A DNA stretch of 64,000 nucleotides from JAJDNH01 sp964552395 (GTDB taxonomy: Bacteria; Acidobacteriota; Thermoanaerobaculia; Thermoanaerobaculales; Sulfomarinibacteraceae): positions 79,304 to 143,303 of the forward strand of contig CAZKGM010000005.1 in NCBI GenBank assembly GCA_964552395.1, given 5' to 3'. How positions within the stretch are numbered: position 1 is the first letter of the stretch; every line of letters begins with the position of its first letter. Below, in pieces: positions 53,506 through 62,103 of this stretch. A program made the translations under genes and the position numbers. A model generated the notes under the pieces. The model worked only from the letters and a program-made list of their open reading frames with translations, ran no database searches and had not been told where the DNA came from.

Positions 53506-54404
53506 ACTGGGCACGGTTCTTCAGAACGCCGGCGCCGGCAACCGGCTGGAGCCTCGACATGGCTTCGGCGGCGGCCGTGCGCCGAGACCGCAAGGGCCAC
53601 CTCAGCGGTGCCGGCGAGAGGATCCCGGAGGGTGCCTTCGAGATCGGCGCCGTCGGCCTGCAGACGGTGGACCGCGAGCGCGTTGCGCCGGTGCTGCAGT
53701 CTCTTCAGCAGCGTGTCACCGGCGCCCGCCGGGCTACCGTCATCGTGCCCATGAGGTGGCTGCGGGCGCACCTTCTGGAGTTGGAAGACCCGCCGCGCAA
53801 GCGAGCCGAGCTCGACGAGGTCATGCGCTGGCGCCTGAAGAAGCTGCTGCCGGTACGGCCGGGGGAGTTGCGCCTCGATCTGGTGCGCCTAGGTCGCAGC
53901 AACGGCGTCACTCGGTTCCTCTGCCTCACCGGGTTGGAGCGCGCGTTCGCCGCCCTCGAAGAGACATTCTCTGACGCCGGTGTGCAGCCGGCGCTGATCA
54001 CCCCGGCGCCGTTCGCGCTGGCGATGCGTCGAACAGGCGGCGAGCCGCTGGGACTCGTGGTCGATCTCGGACCCGGGATGCTGACGGTGCTGCTCGAGGA
54101 AGAGGGGGAGACGAGGTTGCTACGGACCAAGCCGTTGCCGCCGACCGACGAGCTGTGGCCAATCGTCCATCGAGAGCTGCGGATGAGCCTGGTCTATATC
54201 CGCGAGCAGCTCGGAGTCGGCGACGTGTTGGCGACGGTGATCGCCACCGGCGGCGGGATTGCCCGGGAGCCTCTCGAGGCGTGGCTGCAGCAGGAGGAAG
54301 GTGTTCGCGCGGCCGGCGATGCCTCCGCGGAGATCGAGGATCTTGCCGGCATCGACCGGTCCCTTCTGGCGCCTCTCGTCGGGCTCGTCAACGGGGGCCG
54401 GTGA
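53502..54404 (+). CDS. pilM: PilM-like actin-fold assembly protein
   Basis: A 300-residue cytosolic protein with the actin-like ATPase pattern of PilM: WSLDMASAAAV at the start, VDLGPGMLTVLLEEEG in the middle and a TGGGIAREPLEAWL phosphate loop near 250. It would sit under the inner membrane and bind the PilN-like protein encoded next. Sequence conservation is low, so the call rests on both motifs and gene order. Confidence 0.8.
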   Translation: MNWARFFRTPAPATGWSLDMASAAAVRRDRKGHLSGAGERIPEGAFEIGAVGLQTVDRERVAPVLQSLQQRVTGARRATVIVPMRWLRAHLLELEDPPRKRAELDEVMRWRLKKLLPVRPGELRLDLVRLGRSNGVTRFLCLTGLERAFAALEETFSDAGVQPALITPAPFALAMRRTGGEPLGLVVDLGPGMLTVLLEEEGETRLLRTKPLPPTDELWPIVHRELRMSLVYIREQLGVGDVLATVIATGGGIAREPLEAWLQQEEGVRAAGDASAEIEDLAGIDRSLLAPLVGLVNGGR

Positions 54405-54976
54405 TGATCCTCCCGAGCCTCGCCTCGCGTCCGTTTCTCAACGCGCGCCCGGTGTGGATCGTCACCGTGTCGGCGGCGATTCTCACCGTGGTGCTCATGG
54501 CGGCTAACGCCACGCTGTACTTCTCGAGCAGTGAGCATCTCAGTGCGGAGCTGACGCGGAGGGACCAGGCCGCGGAGCGGGACGGCGGCCTTACGGTGGC
54601 GCTGCAACGCGACGGAGCAGCGCTCAAGCAGGTACGGTGGTCCGCTCTCGGCAACCAGGTCGAGGCCATCAACGAGATCTTGCAGGCGCACGCTTTCTCG
54701 TGGCTCGACATGTTGGCCGACCTCGGATCGGTGTTGCCATACGGTGTCCGCCTGGTGAAGATCGCGCCCCGCGTCACGTCGAACGGCGTCGAGCTGTCGC
54801 TGTCCGGGGTCGCGCGGACCCGGCAGTCCATGCTCGAGTTCCTGCAGAACCTGCTCGACGACCCGCACTTCGACAGGCCGCTGCCGCGGTCGGAAAGCGG
54901 GCCGGAAGGATCGAAGGGCACCGGCTACGAGTTCCAACTGACGGTGCAGTACCTGCCGGCTGGAGGCGCCCAGTGA
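54404..54976 (+). CDS. pilN: PilN-like inner-membrane assembly protein
   Basis: A 190-residue bitopic protein: short cytosolic N-terminus SLASRPFLNARPVW (the PilN motif that contacts PilM), one membrane helix (about 18-40), a coiled coil and a ferredoxin-like periplasmic domain (WLDMLADLGSVLPYGVRLVKI). ATG 54404 overlaps the pilM stop by one base; GTG 54401 is also possible. Confidence 0.82.
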   Translation: MILPSLASRPFLNARPVWIVTVSAAILTVVLMAANATLYFSSSEHLSAELTRRDQAAERDGGLTVALQRDGAALKQVRWSALGNQVEAINEILQAHAFSWLDMLADLGSVLPYGVRLVKIAPRVTSNGVELSLSGVARTRQSMLEFLQNLLDDPHFDRPLPRSESGPEGSKGTGYEFQLTVQYLPAGGAQ

Positions 54977-55602
54977 GGGCTCGAGGTATCGCCTGGCGCC
55001 GGATGGTATGGGTGTGGTTGCCGGCGGTGGTTCTGTGCTTCGCCAACGTCGGCCTCTATGTCTGGCAGAGCGGCTGGACGGGCGGCAGGTACGCGAGCGT
55101 TCACAACGACTTCCAGCGCCTCCACGCGAGGGCCGCACAGCTGCAGAGGCTGCATGACAAGGCCCGGCGCGAACGGCAGGACGTGGCGGCGCTCAACAGT
55201 GGTCTCAACAACCTCTACGGCGAGGTGTTCGGCTCCCTGCGAGCTCGGCTGACGGGCATCCTCCGCGAGGTCGGCGCCGCGACCCAGGACGCAGGTCTGC
55301 GGCCGGACCGGTTCGCGTACGATGCCACGACCGACAAGAAGCTGGGTTTGGTCCAGCTCGGGATCCGGTTCACGGTGACCGGTAGCTACGATCAGATCCG
55401 TCAGATGCTGCAGGCGTTGCAGAAGAGTCCCCAGTTCCTCACCGTGGACCACCTCAACATTGCCGGTGAGGAGGGCACGACCAGCACCCAGCTGCAGATT
55501 GCCGTCCATGTCTCAACCTACCTCGCGGAGGCGGACCAGGCCCTGCTGCAGCGGTTGACCGGCGGCATCGAGGAGAAGGAGCGCAGCGATGGGCAAGACT
55601 GA
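54973..55602 (+). CDS. pilO: PilO-like inner-membrane assembly protein
   Basis: A 209-residue bitopic protein with one membrane helix (about 11-31), a coiled-coil stretch (RLHARAAQLQRLHDKARRER) and a ferredoxin-like domain including SYDQIRQMLQALQKSPQFLTVDHL, which is typical of PilO. GTG 54973 overlaps the previous stop by 4 nt. Confidence 0.82.
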   Translation: MRARGIAWRRMVWVWLPAVVLCFANVGLYVWQSGWTGGRYASVHNDFQRLHARAAQLQRLHDKARRERQDVAALNSGLNNLYGEVFGSLRARLTGILREVGAATQDAGLRPDRFAYDATTDKKLGLVQLGIRFTVTGSYDQIRQMLQALQKSPQFLTVDHLNIAGEEGTTSTQLQIAVHVSTYLAEADQALLQRLTGGIEEKERSDGQD

Positions 55603-56158
55603 GCGCTCCCGAGTCATGCTGCTGGCGGTCCTTCTCGTGGTGTTGGTCGCAGCCGTCGTGTGGCAGTTGCGCAACAGCAGCGCGCTCGGCGGCGGCGGCA
55701 AGGGCTCGGAGAGCATGACCTACAGCCCGCACCAGGTCCCGGCTCTCGACATGGCGTCCCTGACGCCCGTGCCGCGCCGCAGAGCAGAGGCCAGCAACAA
55801 CCCGTTCGTCTTTCGCACCGCGCCGACGCCGACCCCCAACCTGACGCCGCGGCCGACGTTGCCGCCGCGGCCGACGATGCCGGTGCGCAGGCTGGCGACG
55901 CCGACGCCGAGGATGATCAAGGGGCCGCACGGCATGCTGCCCCCGCCACCGCACTTCAACCGCGTCTACATCGGTTACTTCGGCCCCAAGAAGCGCCCCG
56001 TGGCCGTGTTTCGCAAGGGCACCGAGGTGGAGGTCGCGCTCACCGGAGGGGTGATCGACGATACCTTCATCGTTCGCGATGTCGGCTATGACGATGTCCA
56101 GATCGGCTACGTAGGCTATCCCGAGGAGGTCACCACTCGTGTACCGCTTGAGAAGTAG
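55589..56158 (+). CDS. PilP/GspC-like bitopic protein with Pro-rich linker
   Basis: A 189-residue protein with a membrane helix (about 9-26), the PilP-type NPFVFR segment, a linker of repeated Thr-Pro and Pro-Arg (TPTPNLTPRPTLPPRPT) and a small beta domain at the end (VYIGYFGPKKRPVAVF.., VGYDDVQIGYVG). The position between PilO and the secretin is where PilP lies in pilus operons, so a secretin-linking role is likely. It overlaps both neighbours (14 and 20 nt). Confidence 0.75.
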   Translation: MGKTERSRVMLLAVLLVVLVAAVVWQLRNSSALGGGGKGSESMTYSPHQVPALDMASLTPVPRRRAEASNNPFVFRTAPTPTPNLTPRPTLPPRPTMPVRRLATPTPRMIKGPHGMLPPPPHFNRVYIGYFGPKKRPVAVFRKGTEVEVALTGGVIDDTFIVRDVGYDDVQIGYVGYPEEVTTRVPLEK

Positions 56159-58607
56159 GACCGCAATCGCCGTTGTCGGTGCCGCAGTGGCGCTGGCGCT
56201 GACCGTGGGCTGCGCCACCTCGCGCGTCGCCCGGCAGGGAGAGCTCGCCGCGCGCAACCTGAACTGGGACGGCGCGGTCTACTACTACCTGGAGGCGCTG
56301 GCCCGCGACCCGCAGAATATCGAGTACCAGATGGCGCTCGCGCGCGCGCGCCAGAAGGGGGCGCAGGAGCACTTCAAGCGCGGCATGGCGCTGAAGGATG
56401 CCGGACGCCTGGTTGCTGCCCAGAACGAGTTCCAGATGGCGGTGCAGCTCGACCCGACCCACCAGTACGCGGCGCAGGAGCTGCAAAAGGTCAGGCACGA
56501 CATCGACATCCTGTCCCGTCCCAACGGCCAGGAGACCCTGGCGCAGATGAAGGCGAAGGCGGCCGAGGCCAAGGTCAAGCCGCCGCTCTTGAACCCGCGC
56601 TCCCGCGAGCCGATCAGCCTCAGCTTCCCAAAGCCGAAGTCGGTCAAGGAGATCTACCGGGCGATGGGGAAGGCATACGGGTTCAATGTTCTTTTCGACC
56701 CCAAGCTGAAGGACGACAAGCTGTCGATCGAGCTCAAGGACGTGACGGCGGAGCAGGCGCTGGAGATTGTCATGCAGGCGGCCGGGCACTTCTACAAGGT
56801 GCTCGACGAGCACACCATCATTATCGCCGACGACACGCCCCAGAACCGGCGCGACTACGAGGACCTGGTGATCAAAACCTTCTTCCTGTCCAACGCCGAC
56901 GTCAAGGACGTCGACAAGATGTTGCGCTCGCTGATCGAGGCGCGGCGGATTGCCACCAACGAGCAACTCAACGCGATCACCCTGCGCGACACCGCCGACA
57001 AGGTCGCGATCGCGGAGAAGCTGATCGACACCAACGACAAGGCCAAGGCCGAGGTGATGGTAGACGTTGAGCTGATGGAGGTCAACTCGTCGAGGCTGCA
57101 GGAGCTGGGGACCAAGCTTGAAACTCAGTCCTTCGGGCTCAACCTCGACCATGCGGCGGTTACGGGCGGCAGCTCAGACACCCCGATCCGTCTCAACCAG
57201 CTGTCGAACATCACCAACGGTGCGTGGTCGCTGACGGTCCCCAACGTGATCATCAACCTCGTCAAGTCGACCACGGACGCGGTGTCGCTGGCGCAGCCGC
57301 AGATGCGCATCACCGAGGGCGAGAAGGGGTCGCTGGTGATCGGCAAGAAGGAACCGGTGCCGGTGACGAGCTTCAACACCTCGCAGACCGTGGGCGGCAA
57401 CATCGTGCCGATCACCTCCTACCAGTACCAGGACGTCGGCATCAAGATCACCGTCGAGCCGCGCGTCCACCACAACCGCGAGGTCACGCTCAAGATCACG
57501 GTCGAGGTGTCGCAGGTCAGCGGCCATTCCCCGGGCGGCCAGCCGATCATCGGCACCCGCAACATCGACACCGTGATCCGCCTCCAGGACGGCGAGACCA
57601 ACATGCTGGTCGGCCTCTACAAGGAGGACAGAAGCAGCACCAAGACCAAGATCCCGCTGCTGTCGGACATCCCGCTCCTCGGTCGGCTCTTTACCAACGA
57701 CAGCCGGAGTCGTAGCGTGGTCGACCTGGTGCTGACGCTGACTCCGCACATCATCCGCTACCCGGACATCCGGGAGGCCGACCTGGCGCCGCTGTGGGTC
57801 GGCACCGAGAAGAGGATCTCCTACTACGGCAACTCGCCGCGCATCCGCTCGGGAAGCGGCGCAGAGGGACCGTTTGGCGGTGACCAGCGCCGGCTCGGCA
57901 TCGCCCCCAGCCCGGACATGACCAGACGCCTGACCGGCACCGCGACGCGCACCCGTCGGGTCAATCCGGCGAGAGGAGGCCGGCGGGCGCCCGGGGTATC
58001 GCTGGTTCCCTCCGGCGGCCTGAAGAAGGAGTCGATGACCTCCACCCTTGACACCGGCGGCGGCGCGACCGATGCCCAGGGCGTGACAACCCAAGACAGT
58101 GGCCAGACGTCCGGCACCGAAACCTCCCAGGACACCGCTCAGAGCACGGAGGCCGGGACCTCGGCCGGCGGCGGCCAGGCGCAGGAGATGCCGCTGCTGG
58201 TTTCTCTCGAGCCGTCGGCGGTGTCGCTGCGCCCCGGCGATGAGTCCACGCTCCAGTTGATGCTCGACTCCAACGGGGGTACCTTCCGGATGCCGTTGAC
58301 GCTGTCCTATGACTCCGCGCGTGTCGAGCTCGAGAACATCAGCGCCGCCCCCGGAGTGATCGAGGTCGGTCGCAACTGGAACCACGATGAGGGCTGGATC
58401 ACGCTCGACCTCATCGTCACCGCGCCCGACGCGGGCTCGCGGCCGCTGGCGACGCTGCGTCTGCGCGGTCGCTCGCCGGGCCCCGCTCCCCTCAGCCTGT
58501 CCTCGGAGGGCGCGGTCTCCGGCGATGGCGCCAAGCTGAACGTCGGTGTCACCGACGGTGCGGCGTACGTGCTCGGTGACAAGCTGTCGGCGGGAGGGGG
58601 AGGCTGA
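56139..58607 (+). CDS. pilQ: Secretin lipoprotein with N-terminal TPR and C-terminal cohesin-like domain
   Basis: Outer-membrane channel of a type II secretion or pilus-like system, 822 residues. Order seen: lipoprotein signal with lipobox Cys (LTVGC25), TPR-like helices (about 37-112), secretin N domains (about 165-320), the secretin pore domain (about 370-545, with VGLYKEDRSS and KIPLLSDIPLLGRLF), a Ser/Thr/Gly-rich low-complexity linker (about 600-685), and a final domain (about 686-815: VSLEPSAVSLRPGDESTLQL, LSYDSARVELENISAAPGV) that fits the cohesin fold. GTG 56139 start. The extra C-terminal domain would sit after the pore and may bind other proteins. Confidence 0.9.
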   Translation: MYRLRSRTAIAVVGAAVALALTVGCATSRVARQGELAARNLNWDGAVYYYLEALARDPQNIEYQMALARARQKGAQEHFKRGMALKDAGRLVAAQNEFQMAVQLDPTHQYAAQELQKVRHDIDILSRPNGQETLAQMKAKAAEAKVKPPLLNPRSREPISLSFPKPKSVKEIYRAMGKAYGFNVLFDPKLKDDKLSIELKDVTAEQALEIVMQAAGHFYKVLDEHTIIIADDTPQNRRDYEDLVIKTFFLSNADVKDVDKMLRSLIEARRIATNEQLNAITLRDTADKVAIAEKLIDTNDKAKAEVMVDVELMEVNSSRLQELGTKLETQSFGLNLDHAAVTGGSSDTPIRLNQLSNITNGAWSLTVPNVIINLVKSTTDAVSLAQPQMRITEGEKGSLVIGKKEPVPVTSFNTSQTVGGNIVPITSYQYQDVGIKITVEPRVHHNREVTLKITVEVSQVSGHSPGGQPIIGTRNIDTVIRLQDGETNMLVGLYKEDRSSTKTKIPLLSDIPLLGRLFTNDSRSRSVVDLVLTLTPHIIRYPDIREADLAPLWVGTEKRISYYGNSPRIRSGSGAEGPFGGDQRRLGIAPSPDMTRRLTGTATRTRRVNPARGGRRAPGVSLVPSGGLKKESMTSTLDTGGGATDAQGVTTQDSGQTSGTETSQDTAQSTEAGTSAGGGQAQEMPLLVSLEPSAVSLRPGDESTLQLMLDSNGGTFRMPLTLSYDSARVELENISAAPGVIEVGRNWNHDEGWITLDLIVTAPDAGSRPLATLRLRGRSPGPAPLSLSSEGAVSGDGAKLNVGVTDGAAYVLGDKLSAGGGG

Positions 58608-59071
58608 TGGACCCGGGTCGGCGGCGCGAGCGCGGCTTCACCCTCGCCGAGCTGGTGATGGTGGCGGCGCTGATCGGGATCATGGCAGGCATCGTGCTGC
58701 CGGTCGCGAAGTACACCGTCAAGCGGCAGAAGGAGACGGAGCTGCGGCTCGACCTGCGCCTGATGCGCAACGCCATCGACGAGTACAAGCGGCTCTCCGA
58801 CCAGGGGATGATCCCGCTCAAGCTGGACTCCGAGGGCTACCCCCCAGATCTCGAGACGCTCGTCACGGGGGTTCAGCTGGTGGGGCAAAAGAACAAGCAC
58901 CGCTTCCTGCGCCGCCTTCCGGTCGACCCGATGACCGGCCAGGCCGAGTGGGGGCTGCTCTCCTACCAGGACGAGCCCGACACCCACGCATGGGGGGGGC
59001 AGAATGTCTACGACGTCTACAGCCTCTCCGACGGCACCGCCATCGACGGCACGAAGTACAAGGACTGGTGA
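58607..59071 (+). CDS. Pseudopilin, GspG-like (first of three)
   Basis: A 154-residue prepilin-type protein. The leader is short and basic (MDPGRRRERG) with the peptidase site before FTLAELVMVAALIGIMAG; Glu at +5 is present. After the helix comes a GspG-type globular part with LPVDPMTG, WGLLSYQDE and the C-terminal DVYSLSDGTAIDGTKYKDW. The start codon overlaps the secretin stop (TGATG). It is probably a pseudopilus subunit. Confidence 0.9.
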   Translation: MDPGRRRERGFTLAELVMVAALIGIMAGIVLPVAKYTVKRQKETELRLDLRLMRNAIDEYKRLSDQGMIPLKLDSEGYPPDLETLVTGVQLVGQKNKHRFLRRLPVDPMTGQAEWGLLSYQDEPDTHAWGGQNVYDVYSLSDGTAIDGTKYKDW

Positions 59072-59074
59072 GAT

Positions 59075-59605
59075 ATGGAACAGGCTTCAGGCTCCGGCTT
59101 ACGACCTCCACGATCGGGCGGGGGGGCCGCCGGCCCAACTCTACGACCCGTGGGGGTCGATCGGTCCGCGCGCGCGCCGGTCGACGGTGATCGCCGGACA
59201 GGGGCGGGGGGGTTCACCCTCATCGAGCTCATCATCGTGGTGGCGATCATCGGCATTCTCGCGACCATTGCCGTTCCGGCGATGAAGAACGCTCCGACCA
59301 AGGCGCGCGAGGCCGCGCTCAAGGAGGACCTGTTCACGATGCGGTCCTGCATCGACCAGTACCTGGCCGACAAGGGACACTACCCGCCGTCGCTGCAGAC
59401 GCTGGTCGACGAAGGCTACATGCGGCGAATCCCGGAGGATCCCATTACCCGATCCACCGACTCCTGGGAGGTCATTTACGCCTCGCCCGAGGCCGATGAG
59501 AGCCTGCAGCCGACCGAAGATAGCAGTGGTGAGCCCGGGATCATCGACGTCCGCTCGGGCTCCAAGGACACCGCTCTCGACGGGTCGTCGTACTCCGAGT
59601 GGTGA
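59075..59605 (+). CDS. Pseudopilin, GspG-like (second of three)
   Basis: The prepilin motif GG|FTLIELIIVVAIIGILATIAVPAM is canonical, with Glu +5. The globular part has EDPITRSTDSWEV and the end DVRSGSKDTALDGSSYSEW, very like GspG. With ATG 59075 the leader is 46 residues, Pro/Gly/Arg-rich, far longer than the usual 5-25; in-frame GTG 59150 would shorten it to 21. No clear Shine-Dalgarno decides between them. Confidence 0.87.
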   Translation: MEQASGSGLRPPRSGGGAAGPTLRPVGVDRSARAPVDGDRRTGAGGFTLIELIIVVAIIGILATIAVPAMKNAPTKAREAALKEDLFTMRSCIDQYLADKGHYPPSLQTLVDEGYMRRIPEDPITRSTDSWEVIYASPEADESLQPTEDSSGEPGIIDVRSGSKDTALDGSSYSEW

Positions 59606-60285
59606 TCGGGTCCGTCCGGAATGTGGCACAGCGTACCGCGAGTGGTGGACGGCGAGCGATGAGAGGTCTTGATCGGGGTTCTTCCTCATCAACGACGGTA
59701 GCTGCCGTAGCGACATGCCCTGAGCCCGGGGTGCGGGAGCTCGGGGTCGGGGGCCGGGCCTCCCGGTCGGGCGAAGCCGGGTTCACATTGATCGCGATGA
59801 TGGTGATGCTGGCGATTCTGTCGATCATGATGGGCGTGGCGGTGCAAACTGTCACCTTCCAGATGAAGCGCGAGAAGGAGGCGGAGCTGATCTTCCGCGG
59901 CAACCAGTACGTCGAGGCGATCCGTATCTACAAGGTGAAGTACGGCCGTTTCCCGATGTCGCTGAAGGAGATCTGGAAGGCGAAGCCCCGCGTTATCCGC
60001 AAGAAGTGGAAGGACCCGATGACCGACTCGCTGAACTGGGGTCTGGTGTATCTCGATACGGGGACGAAGGTGCGTCTCCCCGGCGCCACCCCCACTCCGG
60101 CCCCTTCCCCGACACCGGCCGTGGGTACCGGCTTCGGCCAGCCGACGGGTCGACTCGGGCCCATTATCGGGGTGTACTCCAGGAGCCGCGAGAAGAGCAT
60201 CAAGGTGTACAACGGACGCCGCAGGTACTGCGACTGGAAGTTCGAGTACAAGCCGCCCAAGGTCCAGACGAACCCGAAGCAGTAG
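59599..60285 (+). CDS. Pseudopilin without Glu +5 (third of three)
   Basis: Prepilin-like segment AG|FTLIAMMVMLAILSIMMG, where position +5 is Ala and not Glu. Lack of Glu +5 is a feature of tip or initiator pseudopilins such as GspK. The rest has EKEAELIFRGNQYVEAIRIY, GRFPMSLKEIW, a Thr/Pro/Ala-rich insert and a basic C-terminus. The start is uncertain: GTG 59599 gives a leader of about 60 residues, ATG 59659 about 40. Last gene of the operon. Confidence 0.82.
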   Translation: MVIGSVRNVAQRTASGGRRAMRGLDRGSSSSTTVAAVATCPEPGVRELGVGGRASRSGEAGFTLIAMMVMLAILSIMMGVAVQTVTFQMKREKEAELIFRGNQYVEAIRIYKVKYGRFPMSLKEIWKAKPRVIRKKWKDPMTDSLNWGLVYLDTGTKVRLPGATPTPAPSPTPAVGTGFGQPTGRLGPIIGVYSRSREKSIKVYNGRRRYCDWKFEYKPPKVQTNPKQ

Positions 60286-60411
60286 CGGCTGATACCTCGG
60301 GCCGCCGGTCCGGATTCTCTTGGATCCACACGATTCCTGGCGGCTGTACCTGCAGCCGGTGACCGTTCTCAGGTGACCGTCGGGGGCCGGCCGCTTCGTG
60401 GGGGAAGGTGC

Positions 60412-60417
60412 TACACT
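60412..60417 (+). promoter_or_regulatory. Extended -10 box (TGCTACACT) near the M16 peptidase start
   Basis: TG at 60409-60410 one base before TACACT; eight bases to GTG 60426, and no Shine-Dalgarno. Confidence 0.4.
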
Positions 60418-60425
60418 CCGCCGCA

Positions 60426-61658
60426 GTGATGATGCGAGAGGATCGGACTTCCCCCGCGCTGCTCGTACACCGCCTTCCCGGACGCCGTACCGTGAGCGCC
60501 GGAGTGTGGCTGCTGCACGGCGCCGCCCATGACCCGACGCCACGGGCGGGCGCGACGCACCTGGTCGAGCACCTGACGCTGCGCCGCTGTGGCGGCCGCG
60601 ACCGGGCTCAGCTGGCTCGCATGGTGGACCGGCTCGGCGGTGCAGTCGACGCCTGGACGGGCGCCGAGTCGATGGGGCTCTCAGTCGAGACGACGGTCGA
60701 GGCGCTGCCGCAGGCGCTCGACCTCCTTCTCGATGCCACCCTCGATCCGACCTTCGACAGCGATGACGTTGCGCTCGAGAAGCGGGTGGCGCTCGCCGAG
60801 CTCGAGCTCGTTCGCTCGGATCCCGAGGACCGCGTCGAGGAGGCACTGCTGACCGCGGCCTGGGGTGATCACCCGCTGGCGAGGCCGATCATCGGCAGCG
60901 AGGAGACGGTTCGGCGTCTCACCCCGGCGGTCCTCCGCCGCCACCATGCGGCGCTGGTGCGTCCGGGCGGTGTGCTGGCGGCGGTGGTCGGCGACGTCGA
61001 TCCCGCGGCCGTCGCCCGCCGTCTTGAGGACCTGCCGCTGGCGGCGGCGCTCGAGCCGCCGCCGTTGCCCCCGTTGCGGTGGGTGGGTGGTACGGTCAAC
61101 CTCGAGTGGACCGCCGGTGACCAGGTGTACGCTCGGCTCGCCTTTCCGGTCGGCGGTTTTGCGGCGCCCGAGCGCGAGATCATCGCTGTGCTCAATCGCA
61201 CTCTGGGCGTCGGGGCGTCAAGCCGGTTGTTCCAACGTCTCCGTGAGGACGCCGGTCTCACCTACGACATCTTTTCCTCACTCGTGCTGCGGCGCCAGGG
61301 GGGGTTCCTGGAGGTTGGCTGGACATCGAGCGCCGAGGTGTTTTCCGAGACGTGGCACATGGTCCGCTCGGAGCTCGTGGGTGTCGCCGATAGCCTCAGC
61401 GATGAGGATGTCGAGGTCGCTGTCGAGGCAACCGCTCGCGGCCTGATGATGGACGCCGATGAGCCCTCGAGCCGCTGCGGTCTCGAGGCCGCGGAGGTGC
61501 TCGAGCTGGGCCGGCCTTTCGACCTCGAGCGGGTCCTCGGTGAGATCAGGATGGTGTCGCCGGCGGCGGTGCGGAAAGCGGCACGGGACCTCCTGCGGCC
61601 CGAGCGCATGGCCACGGCGGTATGCGGCCCGCAGGGTGTCACGGAGCGGGTGGCGTGA
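60426..61658 (+). CDS. M16-family zinc metallopeptidase
   Basis: A pitrilysin-like peptidase of about 410 residues. The inverted zinc motif HLVEH is at about 45-49, with the downstream Glu in LEKRVALAELELVRSDPED. The C-terminal half has the RLFQRLREDAGLTYDI signature. No signal peptide is seen, so it is probably cytosolic. Two ATG codons follow the GTG at once; which one is used is open. The dut start overlaps its stop by 4 nt. Confidence 0.88.
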   Translation: MMMREDRTSPALLVHRLPGRRTVSAGVWLLHGAAHDPTPRAGATHLVEHLTLRRCGGRDRAQLARMVDRLGGAVDAWTGAESMGLSVETTVEALPQALDLLLDATLDPTFDSDDVALEKRVALAELELVRSDPEDRVEEALLTAAWGDHPLARPIIGSEETVRRLTPAVLRRHHAALVRPGGVLAAVVGDVDPAAVARRLEDLPLAAALEPPPLPPLRWVGGTVNLEWTAGDQVYARLAFPVGGFAAPEREIIAVLNRTLGVGASSRLFQRLREDAGLTYDIFSSLVLRRQGGFLEVGWTSSAEVFSETWHMVRSELVGVADSLSDEDVEVAVEATARGLMMDADEPSSRCGLEAAEVLELGRPFDLERVLGEIRMVSPAAVRKAARDLLRPERMATAVCGPQGVTERVA

Positions 61659-62101
61659 GCCCTGCGGTGCATGTCGTGCGTCTCGCGCACGCGATCGGGC
61701 TGCCGTTGCCCTCCTATGCCACCCGCCGCTCGGCGGGCGCCGACTTGATAGCCGCCGTTGACAGCCCGGTCGTGCTCGAGCCGGGGGAGCGTCGGGCGAT
61801 CCCCACCGGGCTGGCGCTTGAGATCCCGGACGGGTACGAGGGCCAGGTGCGGCCGCGGTCGGGGCTGGCCCTGCGCCACGGCCTCACGGTGGTGAACGCG
61901 CCGGGGACGATCGATGCCGACTATCGCGGCGAGGTCAAGGTGCTGCTCGTCAACCTGGGCTCGGAGCCGGTGACAATCACGCGTGGAGAGCGGATCGCTC
62001 AGCTCGTCATAGCTGCGGTCGAACGGGCCGAGTTCACAGAGGCCGGCTACCTGGTGCCGACGGCCCGCGGCGGCGGCGGCTTCGGCTCCACCGGGGTGTA
62101 A
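61655..62101 (+). CDS. dut: dUTP diphosphatase
   Basis: Hydrolyses dUTP to dUMP, keeping uracil out of DNA and feeding thymidylate synthesis. The 148 residues contain all five motifs: SAGADLIA, RPRSGLALRHG, APGTIDADYRGE, GERIAQLVI and the C-terminal RGGGGFGSTG arm. Starts at GTG 61655 (GTGA overlap) and is followed at 2 nt by the WalJ-like gene. Confidence 0.96.
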   Translation: MSPAVHVVRLAHAIGLPLPSYATRRSAGADLIAAVDSPVVLEPGERRAIPTGLALEIPDGYEGQVRPRSGLALRHGLTVVNAPGTIDADYRGEVKVLLVNLGSEPVTITRGERIAQLVIAAVERAEFTEAGYLVPTARGGGGFGSTGV

Positions 62102-62103
62102 AG

